NCBI GenBank assembly: GCA_002418685.1
Contig: DIEP01000089.1
Location: 22,162-29,922, forward strand
DNA length: 7,761 bases
Direction of reading: 5' to 3'
Source of the DNA: Ignavibacteria bacterium UBA5771
GTDB lineage: Bacteria > Bacteroidota > Ignavibacteria > Kapaibacteriales > UBA2268
Shown here: piece after piece, positions 1-5,823 of the stretch
How the letters are laid out: each line of letters opens with the position of its first letter
How positions within the stretch are numbered: position 1 is the first letter of the stretch
Program-made: the position numbers and the translations under genes
The notes under the pieces: generated by a model
Databases searched by the model: none
The model's input: only the letters and a program-made list of their open reading frames with translations
What the model was told of the DNA's origin: nothing

Positions 1-9
1 CATTCCCAT
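1..9 (-). CDS. First codons of a downstream gene, probably L30 (cut by window edge)
   Basis: An ATG at 9-7, followed by GGA ATG, begins 4 nt after the rpsE TGA. AAGGGG in the last codons of rpsE sits about 7 nt before it, a good ribosome binding site. Only three codons (Met-Gly-Met) are visible, so the product cannot be recognised. By the conserved gene order, rpmD (L30) is expected here; rplO (L15) would be the alternative if L30 is absent from this lineage. The identity is inferred from position only. Confidence 0.5.
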
Positions 10-13
10 TTTA

Positions 14-517
14 TCACCCCTTGATAACTTTTTCAATTTGAATCTTTCTACGAGCGGCAACAATGGATACATCTTCCATAAGTTCCAACGCCCTAAGTGT
101 TGCTTTCAATGTATTATGAGGATTGGATGACCCAAGACTTTTAGTAAGCACATTTTCCACACCTGCCATTTCAAGTACTGCACGGATAGCTCCCGCTGCA
201 ATCAATCCTGTTCCAGGACTTGCCGGTTTTAAAAGCACTTTTGCAGCACCAAATTTTGCCAATACTTCGTGTGGAATGGTCCCATTCTGTATTTTTACTG
301 TGCGAATATTTTTCTTCGCAGCATCGGTTGCTTTTGCCACAGCATCGACCACTTCGCCTGCTTTACCAAGTCCCCAGCCGATATGTCCTTTCTTATCGCC
401 AACAACAACTAAAACAGAAAAATTGAATCTCCTACCACCTTTAACAACTTTTGCAGTTCTACCTACATAGACTAATTTATCGCCTAGATCTAGTTCTGAG
501 GGTTTTATCACTGCCAC
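14..517 (-). CDS. rpsE: 30S ribosomal protein S5 (GTG start)
   Basis: This is a 167-residue S5 of normal length. Landmarks are [20 protein letters not shown] (24-43), the S5 motif [12 protein letters not shown], the [20 protein letters not shown] segment, and the C-terminal domain [20 protein letters not shown] followed by [21 protein letters not shown]5 acts in decoding accuracy and at the mRNA entry channel; in other bacteria the KGGR loop is where spectinomycin-resistance changes fall. The start codon is GTG; the third codon is also GTG but lies further from the strong AGGAGGAG. The stop is TGA, 4 nt before the next start, and AAGGGG within the last codons serves as a ribosome binding site for that gene. 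Confidence 0.98.
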   Translation of the reverse strand: MAVIKPSELDLGDKLVYVGRTAKVVKGGRRFNFSVLVVVGDKKGHIGWGLGKAGEVVDAVAKATDAAKKNIRTVKIQNGTIPHEVLAKFGAAKVLLKPASPGTGLIAAGAIRAVLEMAGVENVLTKSLGSSNPHNTLKATLRALELMEDVSIVAARRKIQIEKVIKG

Positions 518-524
518 TTTTTGT

Positions 525-532
525 CTCCTCCT
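525..532 (-). promoter_or_regulatory. Strong ribosome binding site for rpsE (GTG start)
   Basis: AGGAGGAG directly follows the rplR TAA and lies 7 nt upstream of the GTG start of rpsE. It is the longest anti-SD match seen in this window and may compensate for the weaker start codon. Confidence 0.85.
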
Positions 533-904
533 TTAAAAATTTAATCCGTTTTCTCTTGCAGAATCAGCAAGAGCTTTCACTCGACCATGGTAATTATACC
601 CATTGCGATCGAAAACAACTTTTGTTATATTTTTTTCAATAGCCCTTTTAGCTATAAATTTGCCAACTATTTTAGACAAATCAGATTTCGAAGCATCTTT
701 CGGTATTTGCCCTTTTATTTCTTTATCTATTGATGAAGCTGAAAGTAATGTTCTGCTTTCTTCATCGTTGATAATTTGCACAAATATATTATTCAGACTT
801 CGATAAACCGTCATTCTCGGTCTTTCTTGATTTCCCGAAATCTTTTTTCTTACACTTAATTTTCTTCTTGTTTGTCTTTTGTGTTTAAGTTCTTGTTTGT
901 TCAT
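533..904 (-). CDS. rplR: 50S ribosomal protein L18
   Basis: The 123-residue product matches L18, which binds 5S rRNA together with L5 (rplE, four genes upstream). The N-terminus is strongly basic (KHKRQTRRKLSVRKKISGNQ). It is followed by ERPRMTVYRSLNNIFVQIIN and the C-terminal signature VVFDRNGYNYHGRVKALADS, ARENGLNF. Its length is a few residues more than the E. coli protein (117). The ATG at 904 is the natural family start, but the region before it (TTTAAAGTAATTATAATT) has no recognisable SD. Initiation may rely on a low-structure A/T-rich leader or on coupling to rplF. The TAA stop is followed at once by AGGAGGAG, the rpsE ribosome binding site. Confidence 0.97.
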   Translation of the reverse strand: MNKQELKHKRQTRRKLSVRKKISGNQERPRMTVYRSLNNIFVQIINDEESRTLLSASSIDKEIKGQIPKDASKSDLSKIVGKFIAKRAIEKNITKVVFDRNGYNYHGRVKALADSARENGLNF

Positions 905-926
905 AATTATAATTACTTTAAATCAA

Positions 927-1466
927 TTATTTAGAAGCTTTCTTACCTTCTTTTCTAACAATATGTTCACCATCATAACGAACTCCTTTGCCTTTGTAAG
1001 GTTCTGGTGGTCTGAGCATTCTTATCTTTGCGGCGACTGCTCCAACTTGTTGTTTATCGATTCCTTTCACATTTATAGTATTTTGTGAAGGCACTTCAAA
1101 TTGAATTCCTTCGGGAGGTAAAAAGTAAATTTGATGAGAATAACCCAACGAGAATAGTAGTCCATTCCCTTTCAATTCCACCTTATACCCGACACCTTCG
1201 ATCTTGAGTGTTTTAGCAAATCCATTAAGAACGCCCTGAACGATATTATTTGTTAAAGCACGGCTCAAACCGTGGAGTGCTCTCACTTTCTTCTCATCGC
1301 TATGACGTGAAAATGTGATTATGTTGTCTTTGTAATCAAAATCTATGCTCTCGGGAATCTGGACACTGAGCTCGCCGAGGGGACCTTTTGCTTTTATATT
1401 TTTTCCAACACAATTAACCTCGACTTTATCGGGGATTTGTATTGGCATTTTTCCTATTCGTGACAC
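927..1466 (-). CDS. rplF: 50S ribosomal protein L6 (GTG start)
   Basis: This is a 179-residue L6 of normal length. It begins MSRIGKMPIQIPDKVEVNCV with a GTG start codon backed by an AAGGAG 8 nt upstream. The first of the two L6 repeats includes IKAKGPLGELSVQIP. The second includes LKIEGVGYKVELKGNGLLFS followed by LGYSHQI. The C-terminal signature is LRPPEPYKGKGVRYDGEHIV. L6 sits near the factor-binding site and the sarcin–ricin loop, and is needed late in 50S assembly. The stop is TAA. The 22-nt spacer to rplR is almost pure A/T, in contrast to the SD-bearing spacers elsewhere. Confidence 0.98.
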   Translation of the reverse strand: MSRIGKMPIQIPDKVEVNCVGKNIKAKGPLGELSVQIPESIDFDYKDNIITFSRHSDEKKVRALHGLSRALTNNIVQGVLNGFAKTLKIEGVGYKVELKGNGLLFSLGYSHQIYFLPPEGIQFEVPSQNTINVKGIDKQQVGAVAAKIRMLRPPEPYKGKGVRYDGEHIVRKEGKKASK

Positions 1467-1474
1467 TTTTCCTT

Positions 1475-1480
1475 CTCCTT
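1475..1480 (-). promoter_or_regulatory. Ribosome binding site supporting the GTG start of rplF
   Basis: AAGGAG lies 8 nt upstream of the GTG that begins the canonical L6 N-terminus (MSRIGKMPI). The purine-rich AAGGAAAA between them may add to the signal. Confidence 0.8.
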
Positions 1481-1486
1481 AATTGA

Positions 1487-1882
1487 TTACCAAACTGTGC
1501 AAATAATTTCGCCACCCACATTGAAAGCTTTTGCCTGTTTATCGCTCAAAATACCTTTTGAAGTAGATATAATTGCAATTCCTAAACCATTTTTGATACG
1601 TGGCAACTTGTCAGCAGGAACATATACTCGCCTGCCAGGTTTACTTGCTCGCTTTATTTCGTGGATAACATGAACTTTATTATAATAGCGGAGTTTCACT
1701 TGTATTTTTCCTTGCACCCCTTCTTCGATCACTTCGTAATCTTCAATATAGCCTTGGTCTTTTAGAATATTAGCGATATTGATTTTTAAATTTGATTTTG
1801 GGGCTACCACTGTATTATGGCCTGCACTGCCACCATTTCTAATGCGTGTGATGAAATCCCCTATTTGATCTGATACTGGCAT
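1487..1882 (-). CDS. rpsH: 30S ribosomal protein S8
   Basis: This is a 131-residue S8 beginning MPVSDQIGDFITRIRNGGSA. The C-terminal signature is complete: KLPRIKNGLGIAIISTSKGI, LSDKQAKAFNVGGEIICTVW. S8 is a primary 16S rRNA binder of the central domain. In E. coli it also represses the spc operon by binding mRNA near the rplX–rplE boundary. I could not identify a matching structure at that boundary by eye. The frame is open for 20 codons upstream, to 1942, but that part overlaps rpsN and has no similarity to S8. The ATG at 1882 is the normal family start and has AAGGAG 9 nt before it. A 20-nt spacer leads to rplF. Confidence 0.98.
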   Translation of the reverse strand: MPVSDQIGDFITRIRNGGSAGHNTVVAPKSNLKINIANILKDQGYIEDYEVIEEGVQGKIQVKLRYYNKVHVIHEIKRASKPGRRVYVPADKLPRIKNGLGIAIISTSKGILSDKQAKAFNVGGEIICTVW

Positions 1883-1891
1883 ATTTATCTT

Positions 1892-1897
1892 CTCCTT
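1892..1897 (-). promoter_or_regulatory. Ribosome binding site that fixes the rpsH start
   Basis: AAGGAG overlaps the rpsN stop codon (TAAGGAG) and lies 9 nt upstream of the ATG at 1882. It selects the 131-residue S8 over a reading that starts 20 codons earlier inside rpsN. Confidence 0.85.
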
Positions 1898-2165
1898 ACC
1901 AACTCGCTTTACGAACGCCTGGAAGTTTTCCTTCCAATGCAAGTTGACGTAATTGATTTCTACATAATCCGAATTTACGATAGACGCCTCTTCCGCGCCC
2001 TGTTATTGAGCAACGCAATCTTACACGTGTTGAAGATGAATTTCTTGGCAACTTCTGCAGACCTTCCCAATCGCCCTGTGCTTTCAAAGTCTCTCGCTTA
2101 GCTGCATATTTTTCAACTAATCTTTTTCGCTTTTCGTTGCGTTTTATTACACTTAATTTTGACAT
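1896..2165 (-). CDS. rpsN: 30S ribosomal protein S14, zinc-independent type
   Basis: This 89-residue S14 is of the long, C-minus form. It has only two cysteines (Cys52 and Cys68) and no CxxC pairs, so it cannot form the zinc ribbon of the 61-residue form. Conserved segments are [40 protein letters not shown] and [11 protein letters not shown], the last ending in the invariant KxSW. S14 is a late-binding 30S head protein. The start lies 8 nt after the rplE stop, with TAAGGAAT supplying an AAGGA ribosome binding site. Its own stop reads TAAGGAG and supplies the rpsH site. Confidence 0.98.
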   Translation of the reverse strand: MSKLSVIKRNEKRKRLVEKYAAKRETLKAQGDWEGLQKLPRNSSSTRVRLRCSITGRGRGVYRKFGLCRNQLRQLALEGKLPGVRKASW

Positions 2166-2173
2166 TTTATTCC

Positions 2174-2824
2174 TTAATCTTTCTTTTTAAATGGAAAACC
2201 AAATTCACTTAGTAGTGCGAATGCTTCTTCGTCTGTTTTGGCAGTTGTAACAAAATTAATATCCATTCCATTAATTCGAGCAACTTTATCCACATCAATT
2301 TCGGGAAATATAATTTGCTCTTTAATACCAACAGAGTAATTTCCCCGACCATCAAAGCTCTTATCAGATAAACCTCTAAAATCTCGAATTCTTGGCGATG
2401 CAATATTAATAAATCTATCCAAAAATTCATACATTATCGCAGAACGTAATGTAACCATACATCCTATGGGCATATCTTTTCTCAACTTAAAGTTCGATAT
2501 AGAAGTTTTCGCTTTTGTTACTACTGGCCTTTGACCTGTTATTAACTCTAATTCATTAATTGCACTTTGAAGCAATTTAGGGTCTGATACTGCATCACCA
2601 ACGCCAATATTGATTGTTATCTTCTCGAGTTTTGGGACTTGCATCACATTTTTATAATTGAATTTTTTAATCAAAGCTTCAATAACATGCTCTTTATAAA
2701 AATTCCGTAATCTTGGTTGCGGAATTTCACTTTTCTTCAAATTTTCAAGCCGTTTGCCATCGAAGACAAATTCAATTTTTCTCGCTCCTTGCTTTCCAGT
2801 TTGTTGTCCTTGTGCTTTTGCCAT
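2174..2824 (-). CDS. rplE: 50S ribosomal protein L5 with N-terminal extension
   Basis: The 216-residue product has a clear L5 core: [88 protein letters not shown] and [14 protein letters not shown]5 binds 5S rRNA and, with L18, forms the central protuberance; it also contacts P-site tRNA. The family is usually about 179-187 residues. VMQVP is at 60-64 here but at about 25-29 in E. coli, so there are about 35 extra basic, Gln-rich N-terminal residues ([20 protein letters not shown] and following). The start is firm: TAAGGGAG from the rplX stop is correctly spaced, and the first internal Met (61) lies inside the conserved core. A short deviation also shows at [11 protein letters not shown], where E. 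coli has GER in place of SAI. Confidence 0.98.
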   Translation of the reverse strand: MAKAQGQQTGKQGARKIEFVFDGKRLENLKKSEIPQPRLRNFYKEHVIEALIKKFNYKNVMQVPKLEKITINIGVGDAVSDPKLLQSAINELELITGQRPVVTKAKTSISNFKLRKDMPIGCMVTLRSAIMYEFLDRFINIASPRIRDFRGLSDKSFDGRGNYSVGIKEQIIFPEIDVDKVARINGMDINFVTTAKTDEEAFALLSEFGFPFKKKD

Positions 2825-2835
2825 AATATTCTCCC

Positions 2836-3165
2836 TTAAATTTCCTTATCGTTTGATTTTGTATAGCGCACCTTGATTGCTTTACCCTTCGAATCAAGCT
2901 TATTAGATAATCTTATTCCGACTCTTGATGGATTTTTATCGGCATCCATAAGCATGACATTTGAATAATGAACGGGCATTTCTTTATGAACCAACCCACC
3001 TTGTTGGTTATTTGGATTTGGACGGGTTGCCTTCACTCTTATGTTAATTCCTTCAACGAGTATTCTCATTTTATCGGGAATAACTTCAAGTACTCGACCC
3101 GTTTTACCTTTATCATTTCCTGCAATCACAACGACTGTATCGTTCTTTTTAATTTTTAATTTCAT
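2836..3165 (-). CDS. rplX: 50S ribosomal protein L24
   Basis: This is a 109-residue L24 beginning [20 protein letters not shown]. The KOW motif is visible as [20 protein letters not shown] (8-27), followed by the family segments [20 protein letters not shown] and [19 protein letters not shown]24 is an assembly initiator at the exit-tunnel rim. The frame stays open 14 codons further upstream, to 3207. I chose the ATG at 3165 because it starts the canonical N-terminus and has GAGGAA just upstream, whereas the longer version would overlap the rplN 3' end and add a hydrophobic peptide foreign to L24. The stop reads TAAGGGAG and supplies the rplE ribosome binding site. Confidence 0.97.
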   Translation of the reverse strand: MKLKIKKNDTVVVIAGNDKGKTGRVLEVIPDKMRILVEGINIRVKATRPNPNNQQGGLVHKEMPVHYSNVMLMDADKNPSRVGIRLSNKLDSKGKAIKVRYTKSNDKEI

Positions 3166-3168
3166 ATC

Positions 3169-3174
3169 TTCCTC
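3169..3174 (-). promoter_or_regulatory. Ribosome binding site that fixes the rplX start
   Basis: GAGGAA (with GAGG at 3171-3174) lies just upstream of the ATG at 3165, within the 13-nt spacer after the rplN stop. It favours the short L24 over a 14-codon longer reading that would overlap rplN. Confidence 0.75.
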
Positions 3175-3178
3175 AATT

Positions 3179-3547
3179 TTATAAAACTTCAGGAGCAAGT
3201 GAAACAATTCTCATAAAGTTTTTATCTCTTAATTCACGGGCAACAGGTCCAAAAATACGAGTACCTCTCGGTTCACCCTTTTCATTGAGCAGCACAGCCG
3301 CATTATCATCGAAGCGAATAAAAGTTCCGTCTTTACGTCGGACTTCTTTTGCGGTACGAACTACTACTGCGGTATACACTTTCCCTTTCTTGACTTGTGC
3401 ATTTGGAATTGCTGATTTAACCGTGACTACAATCAAATCGCCTAATGAAGCGTAGCGTTTCTCATGACCACCTAAGACGCGGATACATCGTATTTTTTTT
3501 GCACCCGAATTATCCGCCACTGTTAAGTTTGTTTCTTCTTGAATCAT
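3179..3547 (-). CDS. rplN: 50S ribosomal protein L14
   Basis: At 122 residues this is exactly the usual L14 length. It begins [20 protein letters not shown] and contains [60 protein letters not shown] and [20 protein letters not shown]. The last blocks are the L14 signature. L14 sits at the 30S interface and, in characterised bacteria, is the target of the silencing factor RsfS. The ATG is preceded by AAAGGTGG about 5 nt upstream. In E. coli rplN opens the separate spc operon. Here only 15 nt separate it from rpsQ, leaving no room for a promoter and terminator, so read-through from the S10 genes is likely. Confidence 0.99.
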   Translation of the reverse strand: MIQEETNLTVADNSGAKKIRCIRVLGGHEKRYASLGDLIVVTVKSAIPNAQVKKGKVYTAVVVRTAKEVRRKDGTFIRFDDNAAVLLNEKGEPRGTRIFGPVARELRDKNFMRIVSLAPEVL

Positions 3548-3562
3548 TATTCCACCTTTATA

Positions 3563-3862
3563 TTATTTAGCACGTTCAACAATTTCAAGCAGTGTCCATC
3601 TCTTACGAGCACTTAAAGGTCTGCTTTCTTGAATTCGAACTTTATCACCTTCATGTGCTTCGTTATTCTCATCGTTAGCCATGAATTTGTTACTGCGTTT
3701 ATAGTATTTCCTATATAGAGGATGAGCTACTTGTCTCTCTACTTTTACAACAATAGTTTTATCAGGTTTATCTGATACAACTACACCTTGCAAAATCCTC
3801 TTGTGAGATTTATTTGCAGTTGAAGAGGTGCTTTCGTTATTATTTAAAATAGTATCTTCCAT
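3563..3862 (-). CDS. rpsQ: 30S ribosomal protein S17 with N-terminal extension
   Basis: The core of this 99-residue protein is typical S17: [20 protein letters not shown], then [18 protein letters not shown], then [20 protein letters not shown] and [14 protein letters not shown]17 is an OB-fold primary 16S rRNA binder in the 30S body. Compared with E. coli S17 (84 residues), the conserved (R)xLQG segment lies about 16 residues further in. The extra N-terminus, [14 protein letters not shown], is polar and probably disordered. No other methionine precedes the core, and no stop separates this ATG from it. The ATG directly abuts the rpmC stop (TAAATG), and no convincing SD precedes it, so it probably depends on ribosomes terminating on rpmC. 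A downstream non-ATG start cannot be excluded. In E. coli this is the last gene of the S10 operon. Confidence 0.95.
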   Translation of the reverse strand: MEDTILNNNESTSSTANKSHKRILQGVVVSDKPDKTIVVKVERQVAHPLYRKYYKRSNKFMANDENNEAHEGDKVRIQESRPLSARKRWTLLEIVERAK

Positions 3863-4066
3863 TTATTTTGCTAAGTTTCTTTCAGTTATAATAGTTAATA
3901 TTCTTGCGATATCTTTTTTTGTTACTTTGAGTGAAGCAGTATCATTCAATTGTTTTAATGAACTTTGTATTCGCAAACGCATCAAGCTCTCCTTGCTTTC
4001 ATCATACAAGTTCTCAATTTCTTTATCACTCAATTCTCTTAAATCTTTTGCACTATGTGGTTTCAT
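3863..4066 (-). CDS. rpmC: 50S ribosomal protein L29
   Basis: This is a 67-residue small, highly charged helical protein in the conserved position between L16 and S17. The sequence fits L29: an N-terminal [20 protein letters not shown] helix, a middle [15 protein letters not shown], and the C-terminal [15 protein letters not shown] helix, matching the family pattern xRxxIARxxTxxxER. L29 is a two-helix hairpin on the 50S surface near L23 and the exit site. Its start overlaps the rplP stop (ATGA). Its TAA stop is followed immediately by the ATG of rpsQ with no spacer, so the three genes are probably translated as a coupled series. Confidence 0.95.
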   Translation of the reverse strand: MKPHSAKDLRELSDKEIENLYDESKESLMRLRIQSSLKQLNDTASLKVTKKDIARILTIITERNLAK

Positions 4067-4485
4067 TTTTCCACCAAATCATAACGTTGAACAAATTTTG
4101 TTTTTATTGGCAATTTATGCGATGCGAGTCTCATAGCTTCCACTGCTAATTCTTTGCTAACGCCATCAACTTCGAACATAATTCTGCCTGGTCTTACAAC
4201 AGCAACCCAACCTTCGGGACTTCCCTTTCCACTACCCATACGAGTTTCCGCCGGTTTTTTTGTCACAGCTTTATCGGGAAATATTCTTATCCACATCTTG
4301 CCTTCACGTTTCAAATAACGGTTGATAGCAATACGTGCTGATTCAATTTGCCTATTTGTAATCCAAGCTGCTTCGAGGGCTTTCAATCCGTATGCTCCGA
4401 ACGATATAGTCGAGCCTCGGAAATCTTTGCCTTGCCTTCTACCGCGATGCGGTTTTCTGTATTTTACTCTTTTTGGTGCTAACAT
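4063..4485 (-). CDS. rplP: 50S ribosomal protein L16
   Basis: The 140-residue product is a full-length bacterial L16. It begins [20 protein letters not shown] and contains [20 protein letters not shown], then [20 protein letters not shown], then [20 protein letters not shown]. Arg82 in ETRMGSGKG corresponds to the arginine hydroxylated in E. coli L16. L16 binds late in 50S assembly near the A site and the peptidyl transferase centre. The ATG start has a GAGGT a few bases upstream. Its stop overlaps the start of rpmC as ATGA at 4063-4066, the only true gene overlap in the window, which suggests translational coupling. Confidence 0.98.
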   Translation of the reverse strand: MLAPKRVKYRKPHRGRRQGKDFRGSTISFGAYGLKALEAAWITNRQIESARIAINRYLKREGKMWIRIFPDKAVTKKPAETRMGSGKGSPEGWVAVVRPGRIMFEVDGVSKELAVEAMRLASHKLPIKTKFVQRYDLVEK

Positions 4486-4502
4486 CTCTTACCTCGTTTC
4501 TC

Positions 4503-5126
4503 TTAATAAACTTCGCCTTTAAATATCCACACTTTCACTCCAATCGAGCCATAGATTGTCTGTGCTGTATAAACAGTATAGTCAATATCTGCTCTTAATG
4601 TATGAAGTGGGGTTCTACCTTCTTTATAATGTTCGGTGCGCGCCATCTCAGCACCACCCAATCTGCCAGAACAGATAATTTTAATCCCGCCTGCTCCCAT
4701 TCTCATTGCTGAAGATACTGCCTGCTTCATTGCTCGGCGGAATCCGACTCTCTTTTCAATTTGTTGAGCCACATTTTCAGCAACCAGATAAGCATCGATT
4801 TCTGGTCTTTTAATCTCGTCAATAAGAATTTTTACTTCTTTGTTTGTAATCATTTTAAGTTCATACTCAAGTTGGGTAATGTCTTTACCCGATTTACCGA
4901 TAATTACGCCAGGTCTTGAAGTATGAATTGTGATTCTTATTTGCTTTGAGGTCCTATCAATTACAATTCTTGATATTCCTGCATTTTTCTTACGGCTACG
5001 TAAATAGTTCCTGACTTTTATATCTTCATCTATTTTTTCGGCATAATTCAGGTTATCATACCAATTTGCATCCCAACCTCGAGTAATACCCAGACGCAAA
5101 CCTATTGGATTAGTTTTCTGTCCCAA
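4503..5126 (-). CDS. rpsC: 30S ribosomal protein S3 (TTG start)
   Basis: This 207-residue S3 begins [20 protein letters not shown], the invariant family N-terminus. It uses a TTG start codon, supported by the GAGGAG 6 nt upstream and by an in-frame stop just before it. The KH domain shows [13 protein letters not shown], with the GxxG loop GKSG at 77-80. The C-terminal domain carries [11 protein letters not shown] (127-137); Arg130, Arg131 and Lys134 correspond to the residues linked to mRNA helicase activity at the entry channel of E. coli S3. The protein ends directly after [11 protein letters not shown], so it lacks the basic tail found in many homologues (E. coli S3 has about 233 residues). 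The stop is TAA, and rplP follows after 17 nt. Confidence 0.98.
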   Translation of the reverse strand: MGQKTNPIGLRLGITRGWDANWYDNLNYAEKIDEDIKVRNYLRSRKKNAGISRIVIDRTSKQIRITIHTSRPGVIIGKSGKDITQLEYELKMITNKEVKILIDEIKRPEIDAYLVAENVAQQIEKRVGFRRAMKQAVSSAMRMGAGGIKIICSGRLGGAEMARTEHYKEGRTPLHTLRADIDYTVYTAQTIYGSIGVKVWIFKGEVY

Positions 5127-5129
5127 AGA

Positions 5130-5528
5130 TTACTCCTCTTTATTATTATTAACTTCGACATCGTCATTTATTTTATTTTCTTTATTATTAGAAACAATGA
5201 TTGTCAAATGATTAGAGCGTTTCTTGATTCTATATGCTCTTCCCATTGGTGCTGCTTGAATTCTTTTAATTGTTGGTCCCACATTCACAAACACTTGAGA
5301 AACGATATATTCATCTTCATTCCGTGTTTCACCAGCATTTTGCAATTTATTATTCAAATTTGCGATAGCAGAACGCAAAGTCTGCTCTGCTACTCTTGCC
5401 GCTTGTTTCGGTTGGAAATGCAGAATTCCCACAGCTTCATTTGCATTTTTTCCTCTGATTTGGTCAATTACCAATCTCATTTTGACCGGGGAGGAACGTA
5501 TATATTTCTTTACACAACGAGCTTCCAT
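5130..5528 (-). CDS. rplV: 50S ribosomal protein L22 with Asn/acidic tail
   Basis: This is a 132-residue L22. The helical core starts at VKKYIRSSPVKMRLVIDQIR, continues through AARVAEQTLRSAIANLNN, and is followed by the exit-tunnel beta-hairpin VGPTIKRIQAAPMGRAYRIKKRSNHLTIIVS (83-113). L22 helps form the tunnel constriction with L4, and this hairpin is where macrolide-resistance changes arise in other bacteria. The family core is usually about 110-115 residues. Here it is followed by a roughly 19-residue tail (114-132) rich in Asn, Asp, Glu and Lys, which looks disordered and is encoded by a low-complexity AT-rich stretch. The ATG start follows a TAGGAG. The last two codons before TAA (GAG GAG) serve as the ribosome binding site for rpsC. 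Confidence 0.97.
   Translation of the reverse strand: MEARCVKKYIRSSPVKMRLVIDQIRGKNANEAVGILHFQPKQAARVAEQTLRSAIANLNNKLQNAGETRNEDEYIVSQVFVNVGPTIKRIQAAPMGRAYRIKKRSNHLTIIVSNNKENKINDDVEVNNNKEE
5133..5138 (-). promoter_or_regulatory. Ribosome binding site that fixes the TTG start of rpsC
   Basis: GAGGAG forms the last two sense codons of rplV and lies 6 nt upstream of a TTG that begins the canonical S3 N-terminus. An in-frame TAA, which is also the rplV stop, lies one codon (TCT) before the TTG. No earlier start in that frame is possible. Confidence 0.85.
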
Positions 5529-5535
5529 ATTTCTC

Positions 5536-5814
5536 CTATTTCTTTATATCTTTTCGATTACCTGAATGACCACGAAATATTCGGGTAGGTGCAAATTCTC
5601 CAAGCTTATGTCCCACAAGATTTTCAGTTATATAGACAGGAATGAAATTCTTCCCATTATGCACTGCTATTGTATGCCCGACAAATTCGGGTACAATCGT
5701 TGATGCTCTTGACCATGTCTTAATAACTTGCTTTTTCTTGCTCTCGTTCAGATCTTCGACCTTTTTCATAAGTTTATAACTAATAAATACACCTTTTTTG
5801 AGTGACCTCGACAT
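5536..5814 (-). CDS. rpsS: 30S ribosomal protein S19
   Basis: The 92-residue product matches the usual S19 length. It opens with [20 protein letters not shown] and continues with the family core: [40 protein letters not shown] and [15 protein letters not shown]19 sits in the head of the 30S subunit next to S13 and contacts the A-site region. Both junctions are compact. The start lies 9 nt after the rplB stop, with AGGAG overlapping that TAG. Its own stop is also TAG and forms TAGGAG, the ribosome binding site for rplV 7 nt downstream. Confidence 0.98.
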   Translation of the reverse strand: MSRSLKKGVFISYKLMKKVEDLNESKKKQVIKTWSRASTIVPEFVGHTIAVHNGKNFIPVYITENLVGHKLGEFAPTRIFRGHSGNRKDIKK

Positions 5815-5823
5815 ACTAAACTC

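Noticed and set aside
123..470. Plus-strand open frame of 115 codons opposite rpsE.
   Set aside because: It is antisense to a strongly conserved gene, resembles no family I know, and is explained by the codon pattern of rpsE.
1883..1942. A 20-codon longer S8 starting inside rpsN.
   Set aside because: The extra residues do not resemble S8, the region already encodes the S14 C-terminus, and an AAGGAG points to the ATG at 1882.
2209..2430. Minus-strand frame of 73 codons inside rplE.
   Set aside because: It is an out-of-phase reading of the conserved L5 core with no independent support.
2825..3178. A possible S8-binding regulatory structure around the rplX–rplE boundary, as in the E. coli spc operon.
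   Set aside because: I could not find a convincing hairpin resembling the 16S helix 21 site by eye. A covariance-model or folding search would be needed, so no feature is claimed.
3166..3207. A 14-codon longer L24 overlapping the end of rplN.
   Set aside because: The added peptide is foreign to L24, and GAGGAA lies just before the ATG at 3165.
3828..4149. Plus-strand open frames opposite rpsQ, rpmC and rplP that look hydrophobic and might suggest a small membrane protein.
   Set aside because: The hydrophobicity comes from reading Lys/Glu-rich genes backwards (AAA/GAA becomes TTT/TTC). No ribosome binding site or family signal is visible.
5208..5588. Plus-strand open frame of 126 codons opposite rplV and the end of rpsS.
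   Set aside because: It spans two conserved antisense genes and their junction, is rich in Cys, Ser and Phe as expected from reverse-complemented AT-rich coding sequence, and has no recognisable motif.
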